A DNA stretch of 64,000 bases, from assembly GCF_030704535.1 (NCBI RefSeq), contig NC_081810.1, forward strand, positions 5,241,501 through 5,305,500, in the 5' to 3' direction. This DNA is from Vitis vinifera (lineage: Eukaryota; Streptophyta; Magnoliopsida; Vitales; Vitaceae). A program made the translations under genes and the position numbers. Positions 12,789 to 23,600 of the stretch are shown piece by piece. Positions within the stretch are counted from its first letter, which is position 1; each line of letters opens with the position of its first letter. The notes beneath the pieces were generated by a model. The model saw only the letters and a program-made list of their open reading frames with translations, was not told the origin of the DNA and searched no databases.

Positions 12789-13086
12789 GGTTGTGTTTGG
12801 TTCTCAAAAAATACTAATAAAAAAAATAAAGAAAAATAGTTTTTTCATATTTACTTGTCTTATAAAAAAACATAAAAGAAAATTAAATATAATTAAAATC
12901 TTATGTATATTTAAATTATTTAATTTTTATATTAATGAGTTAAAATAAATAAGATAAATTTGAAATAATAAATAAAAATAATTTATCGACTTTTAATCTA
13001 TATTTTATTTTTATTTTCTTTTATTTTTTTTATATTTTCTCTCTTATATTTTCCTTTAGATTTTTCGAGAACCAAAGATAACCTAA
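12789..13086. mobile_element. MITE-like element with 20+ bp inverted ends
   Basis: Left end 'ggttgtgtttggttctcaaa', right end 'tttcgagaaccaaagataac' followed by 'ctaa'. The ends are inverted repeats sharing TTTGGTTCTC. The body is A/T-rich without coding capacity. Target duplication not resolved. Confidence 0.5.
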
Positions 13087-14142
13087 GTGTTTTAATTAAA
13101 TCATAGTTAATTTGATGTATATCCCATACCCTTATCCATGATCATAGAAACAATTAGATTGAACAAAGACTATTTGATGAGTCATCAAAGAGCAAAACAA
13201 TATACATTGGATTCTCCAAGAAACGAACCGAAAGCGCATTCTCGTTTTGCCTTCAATAATTTGCAGATTGGAGTAAGCATTTCCTATTAATTCCCGTGTC
13301 TATCTCGTCTCTCATCGAGTGTAAAGACTAAAATCAAAATTCTCATTTTTAACATTTGTATGAACTTTCGGTTTTTCTTAGATTAGTTTTGTTCTTGTTT
13401 TTATTATAATGATCCTCCTACTTCCCATATGAAGTCCATGCCTAACATCTCGTTTACTGGTGTGAATAGTTGGCAATTTTATTTTCAAACAAGCATGCAT
13501 GTTCAAATTCCTGTATTTTGGCTCCAAAGTCCAAACCACACAATTCAAAATCTTGCAACAGTGTGAAAAGCCGCTCTCTATATAGACCCAAGTTCAACAC
13601 CTCTCCCAGGATCATAAACTTGAATTTCCCTCCGGCTTCCGCCATTGGCAAAATGCCCAGAAAATACATGCGACAGTCTGAAGAGGCCCATGCACAAAAA
13701 TATCCTGAAAAACTCATAATACTTTTTGAAAAAGGTTGAAGGAATATTGAATCAAACATGTGGGAACGGGAATTGCTTGTGAAAGAAAAAGCTTCCTGCC
13801 TCCCACATAAGACCAACTTGCAAAAGCACAGAATAAAATTCAGAAGCCTACTACCATCTCTTCCACTCATAAAGCACACTCGTCTCACAAACCAATCTCC
13901 CCATGACAACACTCACCATACGAAAAGATAATGGCGTCAAAGAGAAGGGTCTTGAAGCTTTTGGGCAAAACTAGGGGTTTCATCCATTGATTCAAAGAGA
14001 AAATCCTAAAAGAAATAACATTAAGAGTTTCAAGAAGTACAATGTTTTCAATTCCTGACTCCTCCCTAAACATGAACAAAAGAAAGAAGAGGACTTCTAA
14101 ACCCACATTACATACAAATGGAAAAGGGCGTAGCTGCAATGG
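13087..14142. other. 3' flank of the H2A gene
   Basis: Probably includes the histone H2A 3' UTR (about 13900-14142 on the minus strand). A 152-codon open frame on the minus strand (13454-13912) overlaps an 89-codon frame on the other strand. Neither shows a domain I recognise, and I do not call them genes. The base composition of 13470-13900 is less AT-rich than its surroundings, so an unrecognised exon or old repeat is possible. Confidence 0.4.
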
Positions 14143-15024
14143 TTAAGCCTTCTTGGGAGACTTAGTGGCCTTGGAAGGTGACTTGGGCTCTTTGGTAGCC
14201 TTGTCTGTCTTCTTTGGCAAGAGTACTGGGTTGATGTTGGGGAGAACGCCTCCATGAGCAATGGTCACTCCAGAGAGCAGCTTTCCTAGTTCCTCGTCGT
14301 TTCTTACTGCCAATAGAACGTGCCTTGGAATGATCCTGTTCTTCTTATTGTCCCGAGCTGCATTTCCAGCCAACTCTAGCACCTGTTTTCATTCATCCCA
14401 GTAAGCATTAACACCGAATGAGCTCAGATTGGATAAAATAAAGTAGTAAAAATAGCTGAAAATTCAGTCCGCTTTTTTCTCAACTATAAAAAGATTTTGT
14501 TCTTGTTCGGTTGCTGAGAAAATCCTTCTTGTTTTTTGGATTTAGAAAGCAATAAAAAGCTTGGCTCAGCCCAGCCAGCTAAAGTCACTACGCTGGGATC
14601 TGCCGAGGTCAGTGCCTTGCCATCCGGGTCGCGAATAGCAGAAAATCTATGTTCCAAAATTAAATTCTTCAACGAATTCAATCCACCAACCCAAAAAAAA
14701 CAGGTTCCTTCAAACGAAACCCTAACCACAGACCAAAGCAAGAAAGGTCCCAACCAAAACCCTAAACACAGATCTGAACATAAAAACTGAAAAAAGAGTA
14801 AGATAGAGTAATACTTCTGCAGCCAGGTACTCAAGCACGGCAGCCAAGTACACTGGAGCACCAGTCCCTACACGCTGGGAGTACCGGCCCTTCTTCAGGT
14901 AACGGCCAATCCTTCCGACCGGGAACTGCAAACCGGCCTTAACGGACCGAGACACTGGCTTCTTCTTGGGACCACCACCCTTCCTTCCACCGGCCCCCTT
15001 CTTAACTTTTCCGGTAGACTCCAT
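14143..15024 (-). CDS. Histone H2A, SPKK-tailed (H2A.W class)
   Basis: Two coding exons on the minus strand: 15024-14815 (70 residues) and 14382-14143 (79 residues plus stop), joined in phase 0 across a 432-base intron, 149 residues in all. The histone fold is complete: [20 protein letters not shown], the [24 protein letters not shown] helix spanning the splice, [19 protein letters not shown] (acidic patch and docking region). The C-terminal tail carries SPSK and ends KSPKKA. In plants a KSPKK tail defines H2A.W, a variant deposited in heterochromatin that binds linker DNA. There is no SQ(E/D)(F/Y) end, which excludes H2A.X. The start [10 protein letters not shown] also fits this class. Convergence with transposon-rich DNA nearby is coincidental as far as I can see. 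Confidence 0.93.
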
Positions 15025-15130
15025 TTCTCACAGTTTCAGACTTCGGCGGCGGCGATGAGTGTGATCGGGAATAATGGATCTGAAGTTATCGGAGAAAACG
15101 GTCTGAATGGCTGAGGACGTGGTGGCACAT

Positions 15131-15139
15131 TTTTTTATA
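15131..15139 (-). promoter_or_regulatory. TATA box of histone H2A
   Basis: Minus-strand TATAAAAAA about 107-115 bases before the H2A ATG. A CCAAT-type 'ggaccaatgacg' lies at about 15245 and an octamer-like 'ccgcgatcc' near 15223, both upstream. The octamer is not exact. Confidence 0.55.
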
Positions 15140-16302
15140 GTAGTCTTGGCCGCACCTGGTTTGACGAACCATTGACGGAAGTCGTTGGATTTAATTTAAT
15201 CGACGGTTGAGGATGATTCAAACCGCGATCCTTGTACTTCAAAATGGACCAATGACGAGCGAGTATGAATTTAAATTATGACCCTTTCTTAAGCAGCGGG
15301 CGCCACAGCTTTAACTTTTTTCCCGCTTCTATTTCACCACCTCCTATCACTTCTTTTCTTTTTTCCTTTTTTTTTCTTTTAATGCAGTAAGTCAATTTTT
15401 CAATTGAGTTGATTATGACTTTACATATATAGTTATATCATATACAAATTACAAAAAATAAATAAATTTCTTAAAATCAATAAAATAATTCACAAATGAT
15501 ATTTATAGAATTTCCTAAGAATATGAAAATTAAATATTTACAAAAATTCCTAAGAATATAAAGAGTAAAATACTAAAATTAGACAACTTTATCCTTGTTA
15601 TGCCACCTCTCAATGTGGTGGTGCATTAGTGATACCAATTGTAGCTCAAACATGTCGAAGACCCTATCAAAATAGAAGTTTGGTGAGGGTACCCACAAGT
15701 TGATTTGACAAAAACATATGTAAAACTTGAGGCTAATTGCTTTAAACCTTATCATGAAAATAAATTGCAATGTGTTTTATATAAAAGGAAAATATGAAAC
15801 TATTAAACTGATAAGTAATTTCAATGTCAACACAACAAATAACTAATTAAGATCGCAAGGAAATTTCAAGTTCATGATGAAAAATGTTTTATCCAAAATA
15901 GTAAGGATGACAATAAAATGAGTTTTTTCAAGTACCTCCACCCTACCCCTAATTAGACAAGTTTGATATAAAGATAAGCGAGTATAGGGTAAGATATGAG
16001 AAATTTTTTAAAGATTGAGATGGATTCGAGTATAACTTTGTCTCGCCCTAATTATATAAAATGCTAAATAAAAATTATTTTAGTTGATTTTTTTATTTTT
16101 CAACTTTTTAAACATATACAAAATATCATTTTTTATAAAAATAAATTATAAATACTTATAATATTTATATTTTAGACATTCATATTATGTTTAATAAAAT
16201 TTTAAAATAAAATAAAATAATTAAATAAGATGAAACAGGATGGGTATGAGAATTTCCTCCACTCACTCTGTTTAATTTCCTTTTTTTTTTTTGCGAGGAA
16301 TG

Positions 16303-17097
16303 TGTTGATACCTCGCGCTCCTGGTGTTCCACGTAGTTGCCAAATGGATGGATGCGCGATCTCAACCAAAATAGGTTCTTGATTCAATCGTTATACCTGC
16401 AAAAGGCGTCCGGACAGGGTGTCCGGACGCACCCTCCAATGGTTTTGTTAGTCATGGTTAGAGAGGGAGATATAAATCAGTTGACTTTTTTACTAGGTAT
16501 CAAGCGATTACCTTCCTCTTCGTATGAAGGTTTATATATAGTGCCAGGAATATTGTTCCTCTCATTAATGGTAGGGAAATATTTTATGTTATCATGATAA
16601 TATTTAGATGGCAGCAGGGTCATCACCACTCTACGGGCGGCTGTCAGAAACTGTGGTAGGTGATGCGGCTATCAGAGATCGTGGGAAGTGATCATGTAGA
16701 ATGATCGTGGGAAGTGACTTGTTGTCACCTCAACCCGTCCTTTCACTCTGCAGGTGATGGGACGTGGGTCATGGCTGGTTGTTGTGATAGCATGTAAGAC
16801 TCACTTTACTTTAGTCAATGATCCGGACAATTATATCCGGATAGCCTATGTTGGTTATCCGGATGTATTGTGGAGCGGACGCATTTATGGAAGTCGTTCG
16901 GATGTCTATGCTTTGTAAGCGTTGTTTGCTCTTCCTTGAGGCAGTCCGGATATAAAAGGTGCGCCATGTGTGCTTTATAGGAAGGTCCGGATGAGGGTGA
17001 CCCGGATGACAATGCGTGCCATTTGTCACTGTAAGATGCGTGTCACGTGTCACTGCAAGATGCGTGTCACGTGTTCTCAGAGGGTGGGGTCCCTACA
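16303..17097. mobile_element. Solo LTR with 5-bp target duplication
   Basis: Begins TGTTGATACC and ends GGTCCCTACA, flanked on both sides by the exact 5-bp duplication GAATG (16298-16302 and 17098-17102). The ends are TG...CA and no internal retrotransposon domain is present, the mark of a solo LTR left by unequal recombination between two LTRs. The sequence is rich in TCCGGA/CCGGAT motifs, unlike the AT-rich surroundings. Orientation is not determinable from the LTR alone. Confidence 0.85.
17027..17074. repeat. 24-bp tandem repeat x2 in solo LTR
   Basis: Two units of CACTG(T/C)AAGATGCGTGTCA + CGTGT, differing at one base. Each contains a CACGTG-like core. Confidence 0.8.
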
Positions 17098-18259
17098 GAA
17101 TGGAATTGATATAAATAAATAAGATACAATAAGTATAAAGATAATCCATCCGAAGCCTTTCTCATTGTCATCCCTATACAATATCTTAGAAATAGTGGAA
17201 GGAATGGCTCAATGCTAAGTCCTATGGATGATTGGGCTAGAGACAACTACTTCTTGTAACTCCATGAGATGGGATTGTGCCCCATATATGCACTTGTAGA
17301 AGCATGATCATAAGAATTGTTGGGCAACCCTATATTGGATAAGGCATGAAGAGACAAAAAAGGCTTCATGAAAGAAAAAGCCCATGATCAACCATATCAT
17401 GCAAATGGTGAAGTATCCACTTAACAACAGTCCAATGTCCTCCTATGGTCGGTTTTATGCATAAATTGTGAGAACTTATTAATAATAAAGGCAATATTGA
17501 GTAAGAGAAAGATGATGTAAGCCCTCAACAACTTGTCTATACTTGGTAACATTCATGAACGATTAGTCATCATTAAGAGAAAGAACTTGATTCACTGGAA
17601 AAGGGTATAGACTTCCTTAGCTTGAAACAAGTGTAAAATATCATGGATATACCTTTTTTTTTAAAAAAAAAAAAGAAGTAAATTTCAACACCAAGAAAAT
17701 ACAAAAAAAGGTCTTAATATTTTTGATAGAAAATCAATTAGTAAATTGTTGAACAAACTTGCTAAGAACTTGAGCTATATTACCTATCAGAACAGTATCA
17801 TTTGCATAAACAATGAGGTAAAGGATAAAAACATCATTATTGTAGATGAAAAAAGTTGTATCAAGTTGAAAGTTAACAAAATTTGTGGAAAAAACACATT
17901 CTTTCCATACCAAGCTCATAGAGCTTTTTTCAACTTACACACATGATTGAAATTAACGAAGCCTAACAATTAAGTCATAAACACATTTCCCTTCAAGTGG
18001 TTAAAAAGGAAGACATTGTTGACATTAACTTGATGAAAAAGTTAATCGCATGAGAGCGTTACACCTAATATAAATCTAATTATGGTTGGATTTATGATGA
18101 TGCTAAAAGCATCATGATTATCAATACCAGGTCATTGATGAAAGCCTTTGGACAAATGTCTCTCCTTGGACTAATCAATGGCCTTGTAAGTAGTCTTTTT
18201 TTATATGAAAACCCCATTTGCAACCTATTCCTATTATTTACATGTATTCTTCACATCTC

Positions 18260-18296
18260 AAATAATAATAATAATAATAACAATAACAACAACAAT
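18260..18296. repeat. Microsatellite (AAT)n(AAC)n
   Basis: About seven AAT units followed by AAC units. Confidence 0.85.
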
Positions 18297-18464
18297 GAGG
18301 TGGTATAGGAACAATTTATTTTAAGTTTTAAATTTCTAAATATATCTAAAATATAAATTTGTAATTTTTTATTATTTATTTTTTGAGAAATAGTTTTATT
18401 TATTTTATATGCATCAACAAAGAGTAAATGAAAAAAAAAAATTATTTTTATTTAATTACATATA

Positions 18465-18615
18465 AATCAAGGTAAAGTGGAACAAAGTAATACCTGAACC
18501 TAACCGTGTAAAAAAATAAAAACACACATCACACATACACACAAACTTGGCCTTAATTCGTTTATCATTATCCCGAACATATCCTATTAGAGGTGGATTG
18601 GGACCCAAAAAAATA
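18465..18615. mobile_element. Partial copy of the Mutator-like MITE family
   Basis: Internal motifs 'gtggaacaaagtaatacctg', 'ccttaattcgtttatcatta' and 'ctattagaggtgg' match the right half of the copy at 18870-19356 ('gtgaaacaaagtcatactca', 'ctcatttatctttatct', 'ctattaagggcg'). The left half is missing or unrecognisable. Confidence 0.5.
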
Positions 18616-18869
18616 TCCACTTTAATGTCATGCTCCACTTGTGCATCACCCTCCATTAAGTACGTATTTATAGCACACCATAAAAAAAAAACAATAAAAA
18701 ACTCACAAGTAAGCCCTCATATTTACATCTTCTTCCAATAATTATTATTTGGTTGATTGAAGCCCAATCGAGCCTTAAAAACATTAATGGTCACCTACAA
18801 AGTATTAAATGCTCCAACAATTACCTAATCGGAATTTAATCGATTAAGGCTTTTTGCTCGATTTTTAGT

Positions 18870-19356
18870 AAGGATGACAACAAGGCAGGTTTAAGACGTG
18901 TCACCCTCATCCCAACCTCATCCCATTTATTTATATCTATTCTCATCCCCACCCATAAAAAAATTAAATAGGGTAGGGCGGGTATAGTCCTACCTAGTTT
19001 AATTTTTTTCAACTTTTTCAATTTTTTGATTTTTAATTTTTTAAAATTTATTATAAATAAATATAATTTATAAATAAAAAAATATTATAAATATTATAAT
19101 TGATTTTTTTATGAAAAAAATAATATTTTATTTATGCTTAAAAAGTTGAAAAAAAAAATCAACTAAACTAATTTTTATTTAAAATTATATATAATCGGGA
19201 CAAGGTGAAACAAAGTCATACTCAAACATGCTCTGAACCCGACTCAGGTTATTAAAAACTTTTCAAGTCTGTCCTAAACTCATTTATCTTTATCTCAAGC
19301 TCTTCCTATTAAGGGCGTGGTACGGAAAGTACTCGAAACATCCAATTGTCATTCCT
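18870..19356. mobile_element. Mutator-like MITE, copy 2
   Basis: Starts 'aaggatgacaacaaggcagg' and ends 'ccaattgtcattcct' (inverted). The body matches copy 3 at 21242-21707. The flanks GATTTTTAGT (18860-18869) and AGTTTTTGGT (19357-19366) agree at 7 of 10 bases, all differences being transitions, so they may be an eroded 10-bp target duplication. Confidence 0.6.
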
Positions 19357-19366
19357 AGTTTTTGGT

Positions 19367-20640
19367 GCCCAAAATGTTTTTCTATAAATTAGAGAGTTCC
19401 CTTGCATTTATTAAACAAAAAAGAACACTCACATTAAATTATTTTTCATTTACTCTCTCCAAAGTTTCTCCATTCAAGTGCATTAAATCTTTCATTAGCA
19501 ATTTTTTTAGTCCACCCATTTGATATCATTCTAATTACTTCTTTTGTATTGACTTGTACTATGATAGAGCGTGTTAAAATCTCTCATCTTTATTCAAATT
19601 TGGGGCTTTGAAACTTCAAGTTGGTGAAGATGAAATTTAGTGCATATATAGAGCCATGAATTCAAATTCATAGGGTTGAATATGCTTGGTTTGGAGCCTT
19701 GATTAGTGAAACCCTCACTCAATAAATAGATAAAAAAGAATGGATATATGCAAGATAACCGAATTCTCAGTCTATTATTTATTTACGTGTTTCAATAATT
19801 GCTTGTTTATTATTTTATTCACTAATTTCATAAAGTTTTTAATCACACAATTCCTCCCCCACTTGAATGTTTTTGTTAATTAACTACCCTTATTTCATAC
19901 TATTAATATTCTAAGTTCGTATGAATTATACATTCAAAATCGACTGTCTAATCATCATAATCACCTTAATACAAGTCCATTTTATGAGATAACCCATGCA
20001 TTAAATTTGATCTCACCCAAATTCAACATCCACTACATCATCATTCAATTACAGTTCTTATAAATTTTTGTAACACTCTATAATTAGATAATTACTTTAT
20101 ATTAAGCTAAATATCGCAATTTTGTTATATTATGTCATTTTGAAATAAATATTTTATTTTTATCCCCTAATGCATATAATCATTTATAAAAATATTAAAC
20201 AATTATTAGAAAAGTTTTAATGACATTGCCTCTTTTATTATTTATTAATATTATCATGAAATTTTTAATCATTAATATTTTATTAATATTTCAATGGCAC
20301 TTGTTGCCGCATCGGGTGCATGACCACCACAAGTGTGCAAACCCGAGACTCAACACGTAGGACGCGTGTCAACTACTATTGGATGGCCCTACCTTCCATT
20401 GTCGCCACGCTTGATTATCAACACGTGGTGACCGCCTAATGGCTAGGGCCAATTTATACGGAGAAAGACGATTCCTCTATTCTCTGAGACATCTCTCCCC
20501 AATACGCGCAGTCTCTATTTTATTATTTCATCAATATATATAGAGATAAATATATTCAGATATTTCCCTTATATCATCTGCCCTAGATTTTCTCTTTGCC
20601 ATTTCTGTGAACCCCCTCGATCATCTCCGATCGTTTCCTA
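19367..20640 (+). promoter_or_regulatory. Intergenic region and ADF promoter
   Basis: The first 900 bases are AT-rich with no gene. From about 20300 composition turns GC-richer: a G-box CACGTG at 20422-20427 and a TATA tract TATATATAG at 20535-20543 lie 225 and 110 bases before the ADF ATG. Transcription probably starts near 20565, leaving a pyrimidine-rich leader. Position of the start is inferred. Confidence 0.5.
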
Positions 20641-20646
20641 GAAACC

Positions 20647-23600
20647 ATGGTGAGTTCTTAGGTTTTGACCGTACGACTTCTCTTTGTTAGGTTTTATTTT
20701 GATGGATTGTTTTTCATGATTTATTAGATTTTCATTGAATTATATCTATTTCTGGTCTTTGGTATGTGATCTGTGACTCTGAGGATATATTTACTTTACT
20801 CTTTCTTCTTGGTTCTTTTCCGATGTCGATTCGCCCTAATTGCGGATGGTGGATCTCTGAGTATCTGTTGTGATGGTGACTAACATTTGGATGATCTTTT
20901 GATTTGTTAGACTGAGTTTAAGGGTTCGCTCTCCGTTTGGTTGCTGAGAAAATGGAAAAAAAAATTGTAAAGTTTTAGTGTTTCTGTTTGAGAAACTCAC
21001 CATTGACTAAGCCTAATATTTGGATTAGGCGGAGTACTTTTTCCTACATTTTCTTGGCAACCAAAAGGGAGATCAGTGATGAGCGAGCAAGGGCTCTGCC
21101 ATTACTGTCTTGCTTTTCAGATTCAGATTGATCCATTATTTGTCTTTAGATTTTTAGTTTTTTGTTTATTTATAAGAGATTTGAATGGTGTAAGATGAAT
21201 TATAATCAAATTTGGTTACTTTGATTGTCTTTGTGGTGGATAGGAATGGCAATGGGGCGGGTTCAGGATGGGTCACCCCCATCCCAACCCTGCCCTGTTT
21301 ATCAAACACAATTCCCATCCCCGTCCCGTTTAAAAAATTAAACCGGGCGGGGCGGGTATGGGAAATTCCCAAACCCACCCCGCCCCGCCCGATTTGCTTT
21401 TTTTTTTTTTAATTACATTAAAATAAATATATTTTATAAATAATAAAATTATTATATTTTTTATAACTTATTTTATTAAAATTTTTATTATTATCTATAT
21501 ATTAAAAATAGTAAAATAAAATTTTAAATTAATTTAATTTTAAAATTAATTTTATATGTAAACGGGGCGGGGCGGGACAAGATAGGGCAATACCCGAACC
21601 CGCCCCGGGTTAAAAAAAATTTCATATCCGTCCCAAACCCGTTTATTAAATTTAAACCCCGTCCTATTAAGGGCGGGTACCTGAAAAACCCGTCCCGTTG
21701 CCATCCCTGTGGTGGATGAGCTTATGCAAGTCTGATTTTTTGTATTAGTTGATGGGATTTGTGTTCCATTGGGATTTCATTTGATTTTTAGCTCTGATTT
21801 ACTCTTTTAAAGGGGGCCGCTTTGTTGCTCTATGTGATACAAAATTAGTCATTCAGCGTTTGATTGCTGGAAAAATACAGGAATATTAAAGAAATAAGAA
21901 TATTGAATTTTAAGATTTTTAATTGTTTGGGGAATGTGGGAAAAACATGCCTAGTATGCTTCATGTTTTATATGTTGTACTCGTAATAAGATATGTATTA
22001 TTTACAACCAGACTTCATGGTTGGACACAGGCAATAGATTTGCCAAAATGTTTTGAGAGTGATTTTATATACATTTTTAAGGCATTCAAGGAATGTGAGT
22101 GTATCTTCTTCAGTTGCTGCCACAAATTTCTCTGAATGAGTACAGATGATTGTTTAAGGTATTGTCATATTATATTTGCAATATAATTTCCACTTTTCAA
22201 CTAAGTAATTTAGTGTAGAGCCACTTGGGATATCTGTCCTTTTGCTATGTTTTGCTTGTATTCATCAACTTTCATTCCTTTGCCATTATTTTTGGTTGGG
22301 CCTGCTGCATGCTGGCTTTGGATGACAGTATTAGTCTCTCTCAGCTTCCTTATGATTTCAGGTATAAGATGTAGGCAAGGAAGAATTTAGCTTGCTGCTA
22401 TTTGTTTTGACAATCTATTTTAGCTACTTATACTTAGTCTACACTCATGTTGCTTCTGAAAGAAGAAATATTTCTAGTTTATTAGTTATTGGTGTTTTTA
22501 CATTTGACCTAGTTTTGTCAATGAAGAGAATGCATCATCTCAAATGTATCAATTCTAATTTATTTATCTATTTTCTTCCTAATTCTTGTTGGTGGTTTGA
22601 CTTTATCATGAACAAACTTAATGGTCTACCACATACTTGGTGGTTCATGACCAGATCAGTCTGCTTACTTGTGCTTATATGTGGGCCTATGGCCCCATAT
22701 ATCCAGATATACTCTTTGGTACACTGAAATCCACTTTATTTATGCATTGTTAACTCTTAGGGGGAGGTACTACCATATGACACCATGTTCTAAAAAAATG
22801 ACAGGGACAAATAATGACAAAAGTTGTATTCTCAAGCCAAAAAGGAAAGCCAGGAGTTATGGATTGTACGAAAACTCTTGAAAGTATTACTTCATATGGT
22901 TTAAGTAGGAGAAGAAAAAAATTTAGCTTTGACCAAACTTTTCTCTCATTTTTCTTTTTTTTTTGGGTGTGTGTGTTTAGGGATTTGGGTTTATAGTGCT
23001 TTGATGAGGGGTGTCCTTATCTTTTCAATTCCTAGCAAAACCAGTATCCAAACTGTTCTTGGGGTTTGTTGTCTTTAGTTAAATTTTCTATCTCCTTTCT
23101 GTCCTTCAAAACTATGAAAAAAATAGGACTTTTTTAAATAGCATGTAAATCACAGTTGATTTTGGGTAAAATTGAGTCAGAGCCAGGGAATATAAAGGTT
23201 CTTATCTTTTTAGGAGATCGAATCCTTCTTGGTCATTATAACTCATTGCTGGCAACGTGTAACTGAGTTTGAAATTAATGTAAAACAAAATTACTAAGAA
23301 TTTCATGTTCTTCATTCTAATTCCTGGAGTAGCACATCAAAAGAACCTTCCGTCAGTTCCCCTCTTCTGCAAAAGTGCAAAATGCCTGTTTTGAGTAACA
23401 TGTTCTTCAGTTCAATTTCAGGAGGTGCACATTGAAATAATCATCCATCAGTTTCCCTTTTCTGCAAATGTGCAAAAATGCATGGTCTGTTTTGACTGGG
23501 TTGCCTGTTGTCCCTGTCATCTTGATTGTGTAGGATTTAAGTTGGACTCTTTGTAGTTGTTGATCCATTCCTTAGTCAATTGGGTTTTAAAACATTGACC

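Larger units (their letters stand above)
15905..17174. mobile_element. Mutator-like MITE, copy 1, split by a solo LTR
   Basis: Left terminus 'aggatgacaataaaatgag' and right terminus 'ctcattgtcatccct' are inverted copies of each other and belong to the family seen at 18870 and 21242. The element itself is about 475 bases; the 795-base solo LTR and one 5-bp duplication account for the rest. Target duplication is not clear for this copy. Confidence 0.65.
15585..18205 (-). pseudogene. Degraded copia pol (RT to RNase H), split by nested insertions
   Basis: Minus-strand pieces read from right to left follow copia order: KGF.Q.PGID near 18130, VNNVFLFNHLKGNVFMT near 18000 (family: LDVNNAFLHGxLxExVYM), VYANDTVLIGN at about 17810 (a degraded YVDD active-site block, with YAND replacing YVDD), YRQVVEGLHHLSLTQ near 17550, HWTVVKWILHHLHDMVDHGL near 17430, and a possible RNase H tail at 15590-15770. 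Stops and frameshifts are frequent. A MITE (15905-17174) with a solo LTR inside it interrupts the RNase H part. Confidence 0.6.

Noticed and set aside
13454..13912. 152-codon minus-strand open frame downstream of H2A
   Set aside because: No recognisable domain, overlapped by an open frame on the other strand, no start context or splice support. Kept only as a note in the flank entry.
16811..17053. Overlapping minus-strand frames in the solo LTR
   Set aside because: Non-coding LTR; frames arise from its GC-rich composition.
22392..22727. 111-codon open frame in the ADF intron
   Set aside because: Composition is random and hydrophobic, with no domain, and lies inside a well-supported intron.
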